Below are positions 26,912 to 35,402 of a stretch of 64,000 bases of DNA, in pieces. The stretch lies in assembly GCF_030643805.1 (NCBI RefSeq), contig NZ_CP094656.1, forward strand, positions 620,001-684,000, read 5' to 3'. The notes below the pieces were generated by a model. The model had not been told where the DNA came from and ran no database searches. It was given only the letters and a program-made list of their open reading frames with translations. Numbering within the stretch: position 1 is the first letter of the stretch; each line of letters opens with the position of its first letter. Position numbers and translations under genes: made by a program. Source of the stretch: Alkalihalobacillus sp. AL-G (GTDB lineage: Bacteria; Bacillota; Bacilli; Bacillales; Fictibacillaceae).

Positions 26912-28090
26912 CTAACCTCTCGAATGGTTTATTGCATGGATGGAAGACGGCTTGTTCTGGTAAAAAGATACGATCACAAATAAGAGGAGCATTACGCCTC
27001 CAATAGTGTAATAAAGGCTTCCTTCATCAAATAGTTCAATTGAGATTCCTCCGACTAATGGGCCGAAAATACTTCCCAGGCTGAAACAAATTCCTGCGAG
27101 GATATTCCCTGCGGGTAAAAGCTCTTTTGGAAGTAAGTCGGCCATGTATGTAATCCCCATTGAAAACAACGATCCCAAAAACAATCCTGCGATGACAAAT
27201 AAACCGGTTAATACAAAAAGTGAGTCGAAAAAGCTCATCATGATGAAGCTAAACCCACCAATAAATAATGAGACGATGAGTACCGGTTTTCGGCCAACTC
27301 GATCACTCATTAACCCAAGTGGTACTTGAAAAATCAACCCGCCGACGACAAATGCGGGTAGGAGAAGTGTGATAGCATTTAGTCCCAACCCTTCTCTTAA
27401 AGCATAAACGGGAAAGATACCGTGAACGGCCGTTTCTAAAAAACCATAGCCGAATGTCGCCATCAAACCGACCCAAGATAAGCGAATAACAGCCCCGTAA
27501 CGCTTCCACGTACTTTGAACAGCCGTCGTCTGGATGTTCTCAGGGTATTCATTTTCAATACGCAGTAAAAGGACAAGAGAAATCATACAAAATAAAGCAG
27601 CAATCGCAAACGGCAAAGCGGGATGGATCTCAATCAAGCCTGTCATTGTTGGACCAACACCAAATCCTAGTCCAAATGAAAGCCCATAAATGGAAATATT
27701 CTTGCCGCGATTCCCTTCATTGCTCATTGTTGTGAGCCAAACCTGGGTTGCAAAGTGAAAGATGTTATCTCCGATCCCGATGATCAACCGGAGGATAAAC
27801 CAAAACCAGATTGCCTGCCAAACAGGAATGATAAGAATTGATATGCATGTTAAAGCGATTCCGGCAATAATTAATTTTTTATATCCAAATTTATGTAACG
27901 GTTTCTCCAAAAATGGTGAAACCAACATGATTCCAATGTAAAAAGCTGATGCACTGAATCCGTTTAAGGTCGATGATACCCCAGCTTGTTCTAATAAAAT
28001 CGCAAGCAAAGGCAACAGCATTCCCTGTGCAAATCCAGATACGAATACAACGAGAATCAACACATTGAATCGATAACGACCAGTACGCAT
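26912..28090 (-). CDS. yfkF: MFS transporter (YfkF-like)
   Basis: 392 residues, twelve TM helices. The inter-helix motifs HKFGYKKL (loop 2-3) and LMSDRVGRKPVL (loop 8-9) are typical drug-type MFS elements. ATG at 28090 has GGGGGGAAG upstream and is preferred to the longer frame. It is first in an operon with the broken hydrolase. The name follows from neighbouring yfkH and yfkD homologues; the substrate is unknown. Confidence 0.82.
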   Translation of the reverse strand: MRTGRYRFNVLILVVFVSGFAQGMLLPLLAILLEQAGVSSTLNGFSASAFYIGIMLVSPFLEKPLHKFGYKKLIIAGIALTCISILIIPVWQAIWFWFILRLIIGIGDNIFHFATQVWLTTMSNEGNRGKNISIYGLSFGLGFGVGPTMTGLIEIHPALPFAIAALFCMISLVLLLRIENEYPENIQTTAVQSTWKRYGAVIRLSWVGLMATFGYGFLETAVHGIFPVYALREGLGLNAITLLLPAFVVGGLIFQVPLGLMSDRVGRKPVLIVSLFIGGFSFIMMSFFDSLFVLTGLFVIAGLFLGSLFSMGITYMADLLPKELLPAGNILAGICFSLGSIFGPLVGGISIELFDEGSLYYTIGGVMLLLFVIVSFYQNKPSSIHAINHSRG

Positions 28091-28375
28091 AACTTGTACT
28101 TCCCCCCGTAAGCTGATACATTTTTGATAGTTATGACAGACTGAACTTTTTTTGCACACGAACTTCTACCGTATTATACCAGAGATTTACATGATTTGTA
28201 GCGTGACTTCAAATTACAAAAAGGTGATGGGCAGAGTGGAATTCAGGTTGATGAACAGGGGATTTACTACACATTTCGTTATTTATATAAAAACAGATGC
28301 ATGGGAAAATAATATAGAGATTGATCAAAAAAACGGTTTGTTGCAAGGCAAAATTAAAGGTGTGGAGGTAGCCGA

Positions 28376-28987
28376 ATGGGTCAGAGCGTAAAACAGTTCG
28401 GTCAACTTGCACTTGGGGCCATCATTCAAGGACTCGGAATGGGGATCTTTTTGTTTCCGCACCATATTCCATCTGGAGGAGCGGCTGGGATTGCCGTCAT
28501 TAACGAGTATTTTTGGAGCATTCCGCTCGGTTGGTCACTCTGGCTCGTGAATGTCCCATTATTGTTTGCAGCTGTTCGATTTCTTGGTGCTGCATCTGCT
28601 GGTAAGACGATTTTTGCAGTTACCATTACATCCCTTACTGTCGATATGATCGGATTATGGATGAAACAACCGATCTCGGTACCATGGGTCGATTTACTTT
28701 TTGGAGCCTGCCTGTTTGGAATTGGGGTAGGGATTCTTTTTCGGAACGGTGCATCCTCAGGCGGAATGGCGATACTTGCCCATATCCTCTCAAAGGCACT
28801 CGATCAGCCACCTGGAAAGGTCATGTTCTGGATAAATGGAATCCTCTTTTTTATTACCGCATTTTTCGTTGGATGGTGGATTTTTTTGTTTGCGTTTTGT
28901 ACCCAATGGATTGGCACAAAGATGTTAGACCTCGTGTACAATGGAAATTTGAACATTGTAAAATTACGCAAGGCATTTCATATGTGA
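28376..28987 (+). CDS. YitT/DUF161-family membrane protein, short form
   Basis: 203 residues, about five TM helices, with GLGMGIFLFPHHIPSGGAAG near residue 20 and the repeat-like FRNGASSGGMAILAHIL near 125, typical of YitT proteins. The C-terminal DUF2179 domain of full-length members is absent, so this is the short form. GGAGG precedes the ATG. The 28091-28375 stretch upstream holds no gene I can support. Confidence 0.82.
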   Translation: MGQSVKQFGQLALGAIIQGLGMGIFLFPHHIPSGGAAGIAVINEYFWSIPLGWSLWLVNVPLLFAAVRFLGAASAGKTIFAVTITSLTVDMIGLWMKQPISVPWVDLLFGACLFGIGVGILFRNGASSGGMAILAHILSKALDQPPGKVMFWINGILFFITAFFVGWWIFLFAFCTQWIGTKMLDLVYNGNLNIVKLRKAFHM

Positions 28988-29016
28988 GGAATGTTGTATG
29001 CATAGACAAAGTTTTA

Positions 29017-29040
29017 GGCTCCTTCAGCAGGAGTCTTTTT
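29017..29040 (+). terminator. Intrinsic terminator after the YitT gene
   Basis: GGCTCCT pairs with AGGAGTC around TCAGC, followed by a run of T. Confidence 0.85.
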
Positions 29041-29077
29041 TATTTTTACAGAATTTAATCTGTTAGGAGGCGATCGA

Positions 29078-29602
29078 ATGCAATTTAAATTGGATGAAGC
29101 GATAGAAATTTTGAGCAGGACACCATTTACGTTGAACTCAATGGTTGGAGGATTATCAGAACAATGGATCAGCAGTAATGAAGCTGAAGGGACGTGGAGT
29201 GCATTTGATGTAGTCGGGCACTTGATCGATGGTGAAATCAATAATTGGATCGTTCGTATTGAAATCATTTTAAAAGAAGGGACAGAAAAGGACTTTCCTC
29301 CATTCGATCGGTTTGAACACGTTGAACGGAATAAAAAGAAGTCTCTTGATCAACTTTTAGAAGAGTTTAACAGTTTGCGCGAAGAAAACCTAAAACGTCT
29401 TAGGACTCTGATAGTTAACGAATCAGATTATACATTAAAAGGTATACACCCTGAGTTTGGAGAAGTTACATTACATCAATTACTTTCAACATGGGTTGTC
29501 CATGACCTCACTCATATTGCACAAATTTCTCGTGTGATGGCACATCGATATAAAGAAGACGTCGGACCTTGGAAAGCTTATCTCAGAATACTTTCTATAT
29601 AA
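29078..29602 (+). CDS. DinB-like (YfiT-type) protein
   Basis: 174 residues of the DinB superfamily. Conserved histidines are in FDVVGHLIDGE near residue 48 and WVVHDLTHIAQISRVM near 140-150. TAGGAGG lies just upstream of the ATG. The function cannot be told from sequence. This is the second DinB-fold protein in the window. Confidence 0.82.
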   Translation: MQFKLDEAIEILSRTPFTLNSMVGGLSEQWISSNEAEGTWSAFDVVGHLIDGEINNWIVRIEIILKEGTEKDFPPFDRFEHVERNKKKSLDQLLEEFNSLREENLKRLRTLIVNESDYTLKGIHPEFGEVTLHQLLSTWVVHDLTHIAQISRVMAHRYKEDVGPWKAYLRILSI

Positions 29603-29653
29603 ACTAATGCTGAGGACTATCACCTAATCACACATAAATCACGTTGAAATGAG

Positions 29654-29697
29654 CACCCTTTCTGTTAGTAAGCTCCGACGGAAGGGTGTTTTTTCTT
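29654..29697 (+). terminator. Terminator ending directly at the next start codon
   Basis: CACCCTT pairs with AAGGGTG, followed by TTTTTTCTT; the next gene's ATG begins at once at 29698. Confidence 0.8.
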
Positions 29698-30300
29698 ATG
29701 CAGCGATACTATTCGAGAATTTATTGGCATTTTACCGGATCCCCGACAGGAAGTTTCACGGGTCTCCTTACTCCAGACGAGCTTTTGCAAAAGAGCCAAC
29801 CGAAGTCGGATGACGAGTCGGTTGCATTGGTCGAGTCAATCATTGAATCGCAAATCTTAAAAGCAACTGGTGAAGACCAGGTCGGATCATATAAGACGAA
29901 CGCTTTTTGTTGTACAACGGATATCCCGTTCAAGGACCTCCTCAACCATTCCGTTTATTATGGACGGGCGGCGATCGGATTTAAAGCAAACGTCATCCAT
30001 GATTTGTTTATTCCTGTCCTTTATTTGTCTGCTGAGCACTCTGAACGTGATCAATATTTAAATGGCGACCATCCAATCAATGATTTTATAAAATTGACCG
30101 ATTTCCAGCCTAAAAAGGGCCATACCTTTTATCGGGAGCGGGAATGGCGTCATATAGGTGATTTCCGTTTTAAAAAAGAGGATATTGCGGCGATTGTCGT
30201 GCCAGATCATTTTCTAAAAAGCATCCGCGGTGTACTTGACTATCATCATTACCCTGAAGATATCTCTGTATTGTCGTGGCGTTTAATTGAGGAAGCCTGA
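29698..30300 (+). CDS. AbiGi/DUF2971-like protein
   Basis: 200 residues. It has YWHFTGSPTGSF at the start, FCCTTDIPFKDLLNHSVYYG near residue 70, IGFKANV and PVLYLS, then KGHTFYREREWR. This order resembles the AbiGi and DUF2971 families, some of which are linked to abortive infection. The ATG lies directly after a terminator T run with no ribosome site, which is odd; conserved residues begin within ten codons, so a much later start is unlikely. No partner toxin is adjacent. Family assignment is tentative. Confidence 0.55.
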   Translation: MQRYYSRIYWHFTGSPTGSFTGLLTPDELLQKSQPKSDDESVALVESIIESQILKATGEDQVGSYKTNAFCCTTDIPFKDLLNHSVYYGRAAIGFKANVIHDLFIPVLYLSAEHSERDQYLNGDHPINDFIKLTDFQPKKGHTFYREREWRHIGDFRFKKEDIAAIVVPDHFLKSIRGVLDYHHYPEDISVLSWRLIEEA

Positions 30301-30384
30301 TAAAACATTCCTACTTGAAAAAATTGGCATGCACATTTTAGCAATAGCGGAAAAAAATAAGGGTATGAAAGGAGTATGTGCGAT

Positions 30385-31176
30385 ATGAGGAAGGTAGGTA
30401 TTTTGATTACCTGTTTAGGTTTATTATTGTGGCCTGATCAGGTCTTTTCAGCAAAAGACAAACAAAGCGATGACCGTATTACAATTCCGAATTCAACCGT
30501 TTCAATTTCAAAGGAAAACACATATCCAAATGCGACACAGGATTTACCTGATCTTCAACCAAGTAAACTGACGAGAGATATGTTTTCAACAACAAAGATT
30601 AAGATTGAGAATCCGGAACTGATCCGACTCTTTAATGAATCGACGATTTCTCCAACAAAAACAGCAGTCGGATATCGAGCCAAAATTTATCTTGGTGAAT
30701 GGCCTTTGAATTATGAATCATCGGAAACGAATGTGAACTGGGAATATCAGCAAGTGAATGTCAATCAGTTGAATAACCGTGGTGGAAAGACAATCCAACA
30801 GTTGAAGTTTGTTCAAGAAAATGAGAAGAAGGTTAGTGGTGGACTTACTGCCGAAATTCCGAACAGTGAAGATGTAAAAAAGATGATGATGATCACTGCA
30901 TCTAAGAAAACACACCTACCGCTTTCTTTTGAGACCGTAATTGGTAGAGGAACCAAAAAGGATAACGTTTATAATATTCAGCCGAAGAAAGTTGGATATT
31001 TATATGGCTACGTCCCTGCCGTCAATGAAAAGGGACGTGTCACATATGGTGAGGTGTACATTGTTTTAAAAGGTAGTAAAAAGAAGATTGAAGTGAAAAA
31101 CGTAACACATCAAGGTATTGGAGCTTGGATACCAGTTCAGGATTATCTGACTCTACGTTTTAACATGACCAATTAG
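30385..31176 (+). CDS. yfkD: YfkD-like secreted protein
   Basis: 263 residues with a signal peptide ending near VFSA (residue 24). The rest is polar with IYLGEWPLNYES near 100 and GYVPAVNEKGRVTYGEVYI near 215, matching YfkD-like proteins of Bacillus. Function unknown. ATG at 30385 is 10 bases after AAAGGAG; the ATG at 30376 is too close to it. A terminator follows. Confidence 0.8.
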   Translation: MRKVGILITCLGLLLWPDQVFSAKDKQSDDRITIPNSTVSISKENTYPNATQDLPDLQPSKLTRDMFSTTKIKIENPELIRLFNESTISPTKTAVGYRAKIYLGEWPLNYESSETNVNWEYQQVNVNQLNNRGGKTIQQLKFVQENEKKVSGGLTAEIPNSEDVKKMMMITASKKTHLPLSFETVIGRGTKKDNVYNIQPKKVGYLYGYVPAVNEKGRVTYGEVYIVLKGSKKKIEVKNVTHQGIGAWIPVQDYLTLRFNMTN

Positions 31177-31198
31177 TAAAATTACGGGGCGACTCCAT

Positions 31199-31240
31199 AG
31201 GTCAGGGAATCTTTCGCAAAAAACAGAGCCTGACCTTTTT
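31199..31240 (+). terminator. Intrinsic terminator after yfkD
   Basis: AGGTCAGG pairs with CCTGACCT, followed by TTTTT. The IS element begins within a few bases of this T run. Confidence 0.82.
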
Positions 31241-31247
31241 AATCTGT

Positions 31248-31297
31248 ACCCTGTAGAGTAGACACATTAAAAAAGGTCTACTCTGCAGGGTCTTTTT
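31248..31297 (+). terminator. Strong hairpin terminator inside the IS left end
   Basis: A 16-bp stem (ACCCTGTAGAGTAGAC with its partner at 31276-31291, one T-G pair) is followed by CTTTTTG. It would stop outside transcription from entering the transposase genes. Confidence 0.85.
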
Positions 31298-31336
31298 GTG
31301 TACAATTAGAGTGAAAAATGGGATGGGAGAACACAC

Positions 31337-31756
31337 ATGAGTAAAAAATGCTTCACAAAAAAAGAGATCGAACTATTATCAAAAAATCCTTATGTTAAGT
31401 CCGTTACTTCAAAGGCCATCATCTATACTGATGAATTCAAGCAGCTGTTTATTGTTCAAAAGGAACGTGGGAAATTCTCTAGAGAGATTTTTGAAGAGTA
31501 CGGGTTTGATACAGAGATTATTGGAACTAGACGTATTAAATGTTCTGCTGAAAGGTGGGGGAAAGCCTATCGTAAAAATGGAGCACTGGGACTTCAGGAT
31601 GCAAGAAGAGGACAATCAGGAAGACCAAGGAAAAGAGAACTTTCCAATGAAGAAAAATATGCAAGGTTAGAGGCGGAAAATAATTTATTGAAAGCAGAGA
31701 ACGAATTGCTAAAAAAGATAAAGTTCGCCGAAAGGGGGCTAAAGAAAAAGAACTGA
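31337..31756 (+). CDS. IS3-family OrfA (helix-turn-helix protein)
   Basis: 139 residues: N-terminal DNA-binding helices, a basic linker, and a C-terminal leucine-zipper-like stretch (YARLEAENNLLKAENELLKK). It overlaps the upstream end of the OrfB frame and carries A_AAA_AAG at 31711-31717. OrfA binds the IS ends and regulates transposition. Confidence 0.9.
   Translation: MSKKCFTKKEIELLSKNPYVKSVTSKAIIYTDEFKQLFIVQKERGKFSREIFEEYGFDTEIIGTRRIKCSAERWGKAYRKNGALGLQDARRGQSGRPRKRELSNEEKYARLEAENNLLKAENELLKKIKFAERGLKKKN
31711..31717 (+). other. -1 ribosomal frameshift site of the IS element
   Basis: In the orfA frame the codons are CTA AAA AAG, giving the heptamer A_AAA_AAG. Slipping back one base enters the orfB frame, which is open from here to 32673, so an OrfAB fusion transposase is expected. 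Confidence 0.82.
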
Positions 31757-31821
31757 TCTTATCAGCTGATCAGAAGTTCGTCCTCATTCGATACGTCATT
31801 GAGAAATATAAGTTAAAAAAC

Positions 31822-32673
31822 ATGATCACTTACCTTTGTAAATCTGCAGGCGTATCTCGTCAAGGCTACTATAACTATTTTTCAGCGAAACAAGTAAAGC
31901 GAAGAAGGGAAAAAGAGAAAAAGGATGAAGTTGTCCGGGATGTTATTCTCAAAGCCTTTCACTTTAAGAACCGTAAAAAAGGAGCCCGCCAAATTAAAAT
32001 GATACTGGCAGGTCAATTTAATATTGTCTATAACCTTAAAAGAATCGGGAGAGTCATGAACAAGTATGGCATTGTATGTCCTATCCGGAGAGCGAATCCT
32101 TACAAGCGTATTATGAAAGCCACCCAGGAGCACAAAGTCGTTTCGAACCAGCTTAACAGAGAGTTCAAACAGGAAGTACCTTATAAGGTGCTGCTTACAG
32201 ACATCACATATCTCTACTTCGGGAAAGGGGAAAGGGCTTATTTATCAACCATTATAGATGCCTCTACCAATGAAGTATTGGCCCATAATGTTTCGGATCG
32301 AATTACGCTCGACATCGCTATGGACACGCTTAAGAAGTTAAAGAAGAATAGGAAGGTTAAACTGGCTAAAGGAGCCTACATCCATTCTGATCAAGGGAGT
32401 CATTATACCAGCCCTGTATATCAAAAGTTGGTGAAGAAACATCGACTGGGCCAGTCCATGTCCAGAAGGGGGAATTGTTGGGACAACGCCCCACAGGAAT
32501 CCTTTTTTGGTCATTTCAAAGATTTAGCTGAAATAAAATCCTGTAAAACACTGAAAGATCTTAAACGGGAAGTAAAAACTGCCATTAAATACTACAACTC
32601 CTATAGATACCAATGGAATATGAAAAAGATGACCCCCGTTCAATACAGAGATCATCTTCTTAACGCAGCCTAG
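31822..32673 (+). CDS. IS3-family transposase OrfB (DDE)
   Basis: 283 residues from the first ATG, but the frame is open from the frameshift site at 31711 and normally translated as OrfAB. The HTH_21 segment (KGARQIKMIL) is followed by the rve integrase core with the first Asp in LLTDITYLYF, the second in IHSDQGSHYTS and Glu in NAPQESFFGHFK. All three catalytic residues are present. Confidence 0.92.
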   Translation: MITYLCKSAGVSRQGYYNYFSAKQVKRRREKEKKDEVVRDVILKAFHFKNRKKGARQIKMILAGQFNIVYNLKRIGRVMNKYGIVCPIRRANPYKRIMKATQEHKVVSNQLNREFKQEVPYKVLLTDITYLYFGKGERAYLSTIIDASTNEVLAHNVSDRITLDIAMDTLKKLKKNRKVKLAKGAYIHSDQGSHYTSPVYQKLVKKHRLGQSMSRRGNCWDNAPQESFFGHFKDLAEIKSCKTLKDLKREVKTAIKYYNSYRYQWNMKKMTPVQYRDHLLNAA

Positions 32674-32737
32674 CCTTTTTTAAAATTGTCCTTTACAAGG
32701 GGTACAGATTATTTTATGAGTCCGCCCTTGTTTTTCA

Positions 32738-33067
32738 TTATTTTCGTTTATTCTCCGCGTTAATCCAATGGTCACTCCAACGTTGGATTTCTCCAATCAC
32801 ATCTTTTAACGAGATCCCTTTATCTGTAAGTTGATACTCAATCCGTACAGGAGTTTCGGGGTATACTTCACGTTTGACGATGCCGACAGATTCTAACTCC
32901 TTCATTCGTTCCGTCAGCATTCGATCGCTCATGTCAGGGATCTGCTTTTTAATATCTTTAAACCGTTTAGGTCCAGAGAGTAAAACCCGAATGATGAGCC
33001 CTGTCCACTTTTTACCGATAATTTCGATCGCTGCTTCGTATTTAGGGCACATGTTTTCGTAATTCAT
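32738..33067 (-). CDS. HxlR-family transcriptional regulator
   Basis: 109 residues, winged helix of the HxlR/MarR-like type: CPKYEAAIEIIGKKWTGLII at the start with the family Cys, then RFKDIKKQIPDMSDRMLTER and the wing YPETPVRIEYQLT. Such proteins often sense electrophiles or oxidants through the N-terminal Cys. ATG at 33067 is 6 bases after GAGGTG. It is divergent from the SE1561-like gene; no obvious target gene is adjacent. Confidence 0.88.
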   Translation of the reverse strand: MNYENMCPKYEAAIEIIGKKWTGLIIRVLLSGPKRFKDIKKQIPDMSDRMLTERMKELESVGIVKREVYPETPVRIEYQLTDKGISLKDVIGEIQRWSDHWINAENKRK

Positions 33068-33272
33068 TGTCATCACCTCAAATTTGATACCTGAGATATA
33101 ATCGTTGCATAGATAGGTGTAACTAAAGCACACAAGTGCTCAAGATCGCTTCCGTTTTCCTTTAGTGTAAGGTTTTAACTTACTTTTGTAAAGCAATTCC
33201 ATTTATTCGTGCGAATGCCACCAATCGGAAAAAATTTGTTATGATGGTAACGGAAAGAAGGGAGATTTACAA

Positions 33273-33461
33273 ATGGGAAATGCAATCAATGATAAATCAA
33301 CACAAATGCACTATATACACAACCGGATGGATATGCTGTTAAAGGTTTTTGATACGATGGATCCTGAAACAGCGGGAATAGAGGAAATCGATCGCATTAT
33401 CGCGATGCTGGATGAGTTGGAGGAGAAGTGTAAGCAGTTCCGTCACGATTGGGAAGAGTAA
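33273..33461 (+). CDS. SE1561-family small protein
   Basis: 62 residues, helical and acidic, ending in DELEEKCKQFRHDWEE. This resembles the uncharacterised SE1561 family of Firmicutes. AAGAAGGGAG precedes the ATG. It lies 67 bp before the fumarase and could share its transcript. Confidence 0.62.
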   Translation: MGNAINDKSTQMHYIHNRMDMLLKVFDTMDPETAGIEEIDRIIAMLDELEEKCKQFRHDWEE

Positions 33462-33528
33462 TTTGTTATAATTAGTATAGATTCGTTTGAAGTTATTTTT
33501 AACAATCATGAAAAGGGGTCATTGGGGA

Positions 33529-35073
33529 ATGGAGAAGCTAAAGGATAGTATGTATCAGTTGATTGTTGAAACATCGACAAACCTTCCAAAGGATGTCCGC
33601 CGAGCGATCGCAAAAGCAAAAGCTCAAGAGAATGCTGGGACACGTGCGGCAATGTCTTTAGATACAATCAGCGATAACATTTTAAAAGCTGATGAAAATG
33701 TATCACCGATTTGTCAGGATACAGGATTACCGACATTCAAAATCAAGGTGCCTGTCGGTGTTAACCAACTTAAGATCAAAAAGGCGATCAAGGAAGCTAT
33801 TACGGATGCAACGGCAAATAGTAAATTACGTCCGAATTCGGTTGATTCATTGACAGGGGCTAACAGCGGAGACAACCTCGGTACCGGCACTCCTATCATA
33901 AAATTTGAGCAATGGGAAAAGGATTATATCGACGCTCGTCTCATTTTAAAAGGCGGCGGTTGTGAAAATAAAAATATTCAATATAGCCTCCCGACTGAGC
34001 TTGAAGGGCTTGGTCGCGCAGGTCGTGATCTTGACGGAATCCGTAAGTGCATCATGCATTCGGTCTATCAAGCACAAGGTCAGGGATGTAGTGCAGGGTT
34101 CATCGGAGTCGGCATAGGTGGAGACCGTACATCGGGTTACGAACTCGCTAAAGAGCAGCTGTTCCGCTCTGTAGAGGATACAAACCCAAATGAGGGCCTT
34201 CGTAAGCTTGAGGAATATGTGATGGATAATGCCAATGAGCTTGGCATTGGTACCATGGGCTTTGGCGGTGAAACGACGTTACTTGGCTGTAAAGTCGGTG
34301 TCATGAACCGGATTCCTGCTAGCTTTTTCGTTTCTGTCGCATACAATTGCTGGGCATATCGTCGTTTAGGCTTTAAGCTCGACGCTGAAACGGGTGAAGT
34401 CCAAGAGTGGCTCTACCAGGACGGCGAAAAGGTTGATTTTAAAAAGGAAATGGAAAAAGCGGCGGCAGCCCTTGAAGGTCAGGATAAAGTACGTGATGTC
34501 GTTCTTGAAGCGCCGATTACTGAGGAGAAAATCCGTGAACTTCACGTAGGTGATGTTGTGCAGATCAATGGTGTAATGCATACCGGACGTGACGCGATTC
34601 ATAAGCATTTGATGTCGAACGATGCGCCAGTTGATTTGAATGGCCAGATCATATATCACTGTGGTCCTGTTATGAGAAAGGATGAATCTGGTGAGTACCA
34701 TGTCATGGCTGCAGGTCCTACGACAAGTATTCGTGAAGAGCCCTATCAAGGAGACATCATGAAGAAATTCGGAATCCGCGCTGTTATTGGTAAAGGTGGT
34801 ATGGGGCCGAAAACGTTAAAAGCACTTGAGGAACACGGCGGAGTTTATTTGAATGCGATTGGCGGTGCCGCTCAGTATTATGCCGAGTGTATTAAAAAAG
34901 TTAATGGCGTCGATCTGTTAGACTTCGGAATTCCAGAAGCGATGTGGCACCTTCAGGTAGAAGGGTTCACGGCTGTGGTAACGATGGATTCTCACGGTAA
35001 CAGCCTTCATCGGGATGTTGAAAAATCATCTCTTGAAAAACTCACACAATTTAAGGACCCAGTTTTTAAGTAA
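33529..35073 (+). CDS. Class I fumarate hydratase, fused alpha-beta form
   Basis: 514 residues, with alpha (about 1-300) and beta (about 330-510) domains in one chain. The three [4Fe-4S] cysteines are in SPICQDTGLP near 65, KGGGCENKN near 150 and TLLGCKVGVMN near 260. The beta domain has HTGRDAIHKH and HCGPVMRK. It converts fumarate to malate in the TCA cycle. B. subtilis uses an unrelated class II enzyme. ATG at 33529 follows GGGG; the frame is open further upstream without conserved sequence. Confidence 0.93.
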   Translation: MEKLKDSMYQLIVETSTNLPKDVRRAIAKAKAQENAGTRAAMSLDTISDNILKADENVSPICQDTGLPTFKIKVPVGVNQLKIKKAIKEAITDATANSKLRPNSVDSLTGANSGDNLGTGTPIIKFEQWEKDYIDARLILKGGGCENKNIQYSLPTELEGLGRAGRDLDGIRKCIMHSVYQAQGQGCSAGFIGVGIGGDRTSGYELAKEQLFRSVEDTNPNEGLRKLEEYVMDNANELGIGTMGFGGETTLLGCKVGVMNRIPASFFVSVAYNCWAYRRLGFKLDAETGEVQEWLYQDGEKVDFKKEMEKAAAALEGQDKVRDVVLEAPITEEKIRELHVGDVVQINGVMHTGRDAIHKHLMSNDAPVDLNGQIIYHCGPVMRKDESGEYHVMAAGPTTSIREEPYQGDIMKKFGIRAVIGKGGMGPKTLKALEEHGGVYLNAIGGAAQYYAECIKKVNGVDLLDFGIPEAMWHLQVEGFTAVVTMDSHGNSLHRDVEKSSLEKLTQFKDPVFK

Positions 35074-35080
35074 AATGGGA

Positions 35081-35118
35081 ATCGGATGGTGCTTGATTAG
35101 CGCCATCCGATTTTTTTT
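35081..35118 (+). terminator. Intrinsic terminator after fumarase
   Basis: ATCGGATGGTGC pairs with GCGCCATCCGAT around a short loop, followed by eight T. Confidence 0.92.
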
Positions 35119-35402
35119 CGAAAAAATGATCATCATAGGAACCATGGTACCTTGAATGGCCAAAATGTGTAGTCCAAGGGAATCATAAGAGACGCATGAT
35201 GTCCACGAACGACGAAAAAGGGCGATCACAGGTTTTAATGGAACCCATAATACCCGTGGCCGTATAAAATTTCTTGTGAAGTGGGATATATTTAAGCTTT
35301 CGTATAATTAAGTTGTTTTGTTTACAATGCGCCGTGTCCTCTATCTTCTACATTGAGTAAATTAATAGAGAATAACTCGATGATAGGAGGTGATATTACA
35401 AG
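35119..35402. other. Intergenic region before the subtilase gene
   Basis: No supported gene. It must contain the promoter of the protease gene; TATAATT near 35311 is a possible -10 but no good -35 is paired with it. AGGAGGTGATA before 35403 is a strong ribosome site. Confidence 0.5.

Larger units (their letters stand above)
31245..32706 (+). mobile_element. IS3-family (IS150-type) insertion sequence
   Basis: Ends TGTACCC and GGGTACA are inverted; the match extends outward to AATCTGTACCC/GGGTACAGATT, so the exact border may lie 4 bp further out. I could not find a convincing target duplication. Inside are orfA and orfB with a -1 frameshift signal. Both frames are intact, so the element may still be mobile. 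It sits directly behind the yfkD terminator. Confidence 0.85.

Noticed and set aside
28152-28391. Plus-strand ORF before the YitT gene
   Set aside because: The only plausible start gives 54 residues without a recognisable pattern, and it overlaps the YitT ribosome site and start.
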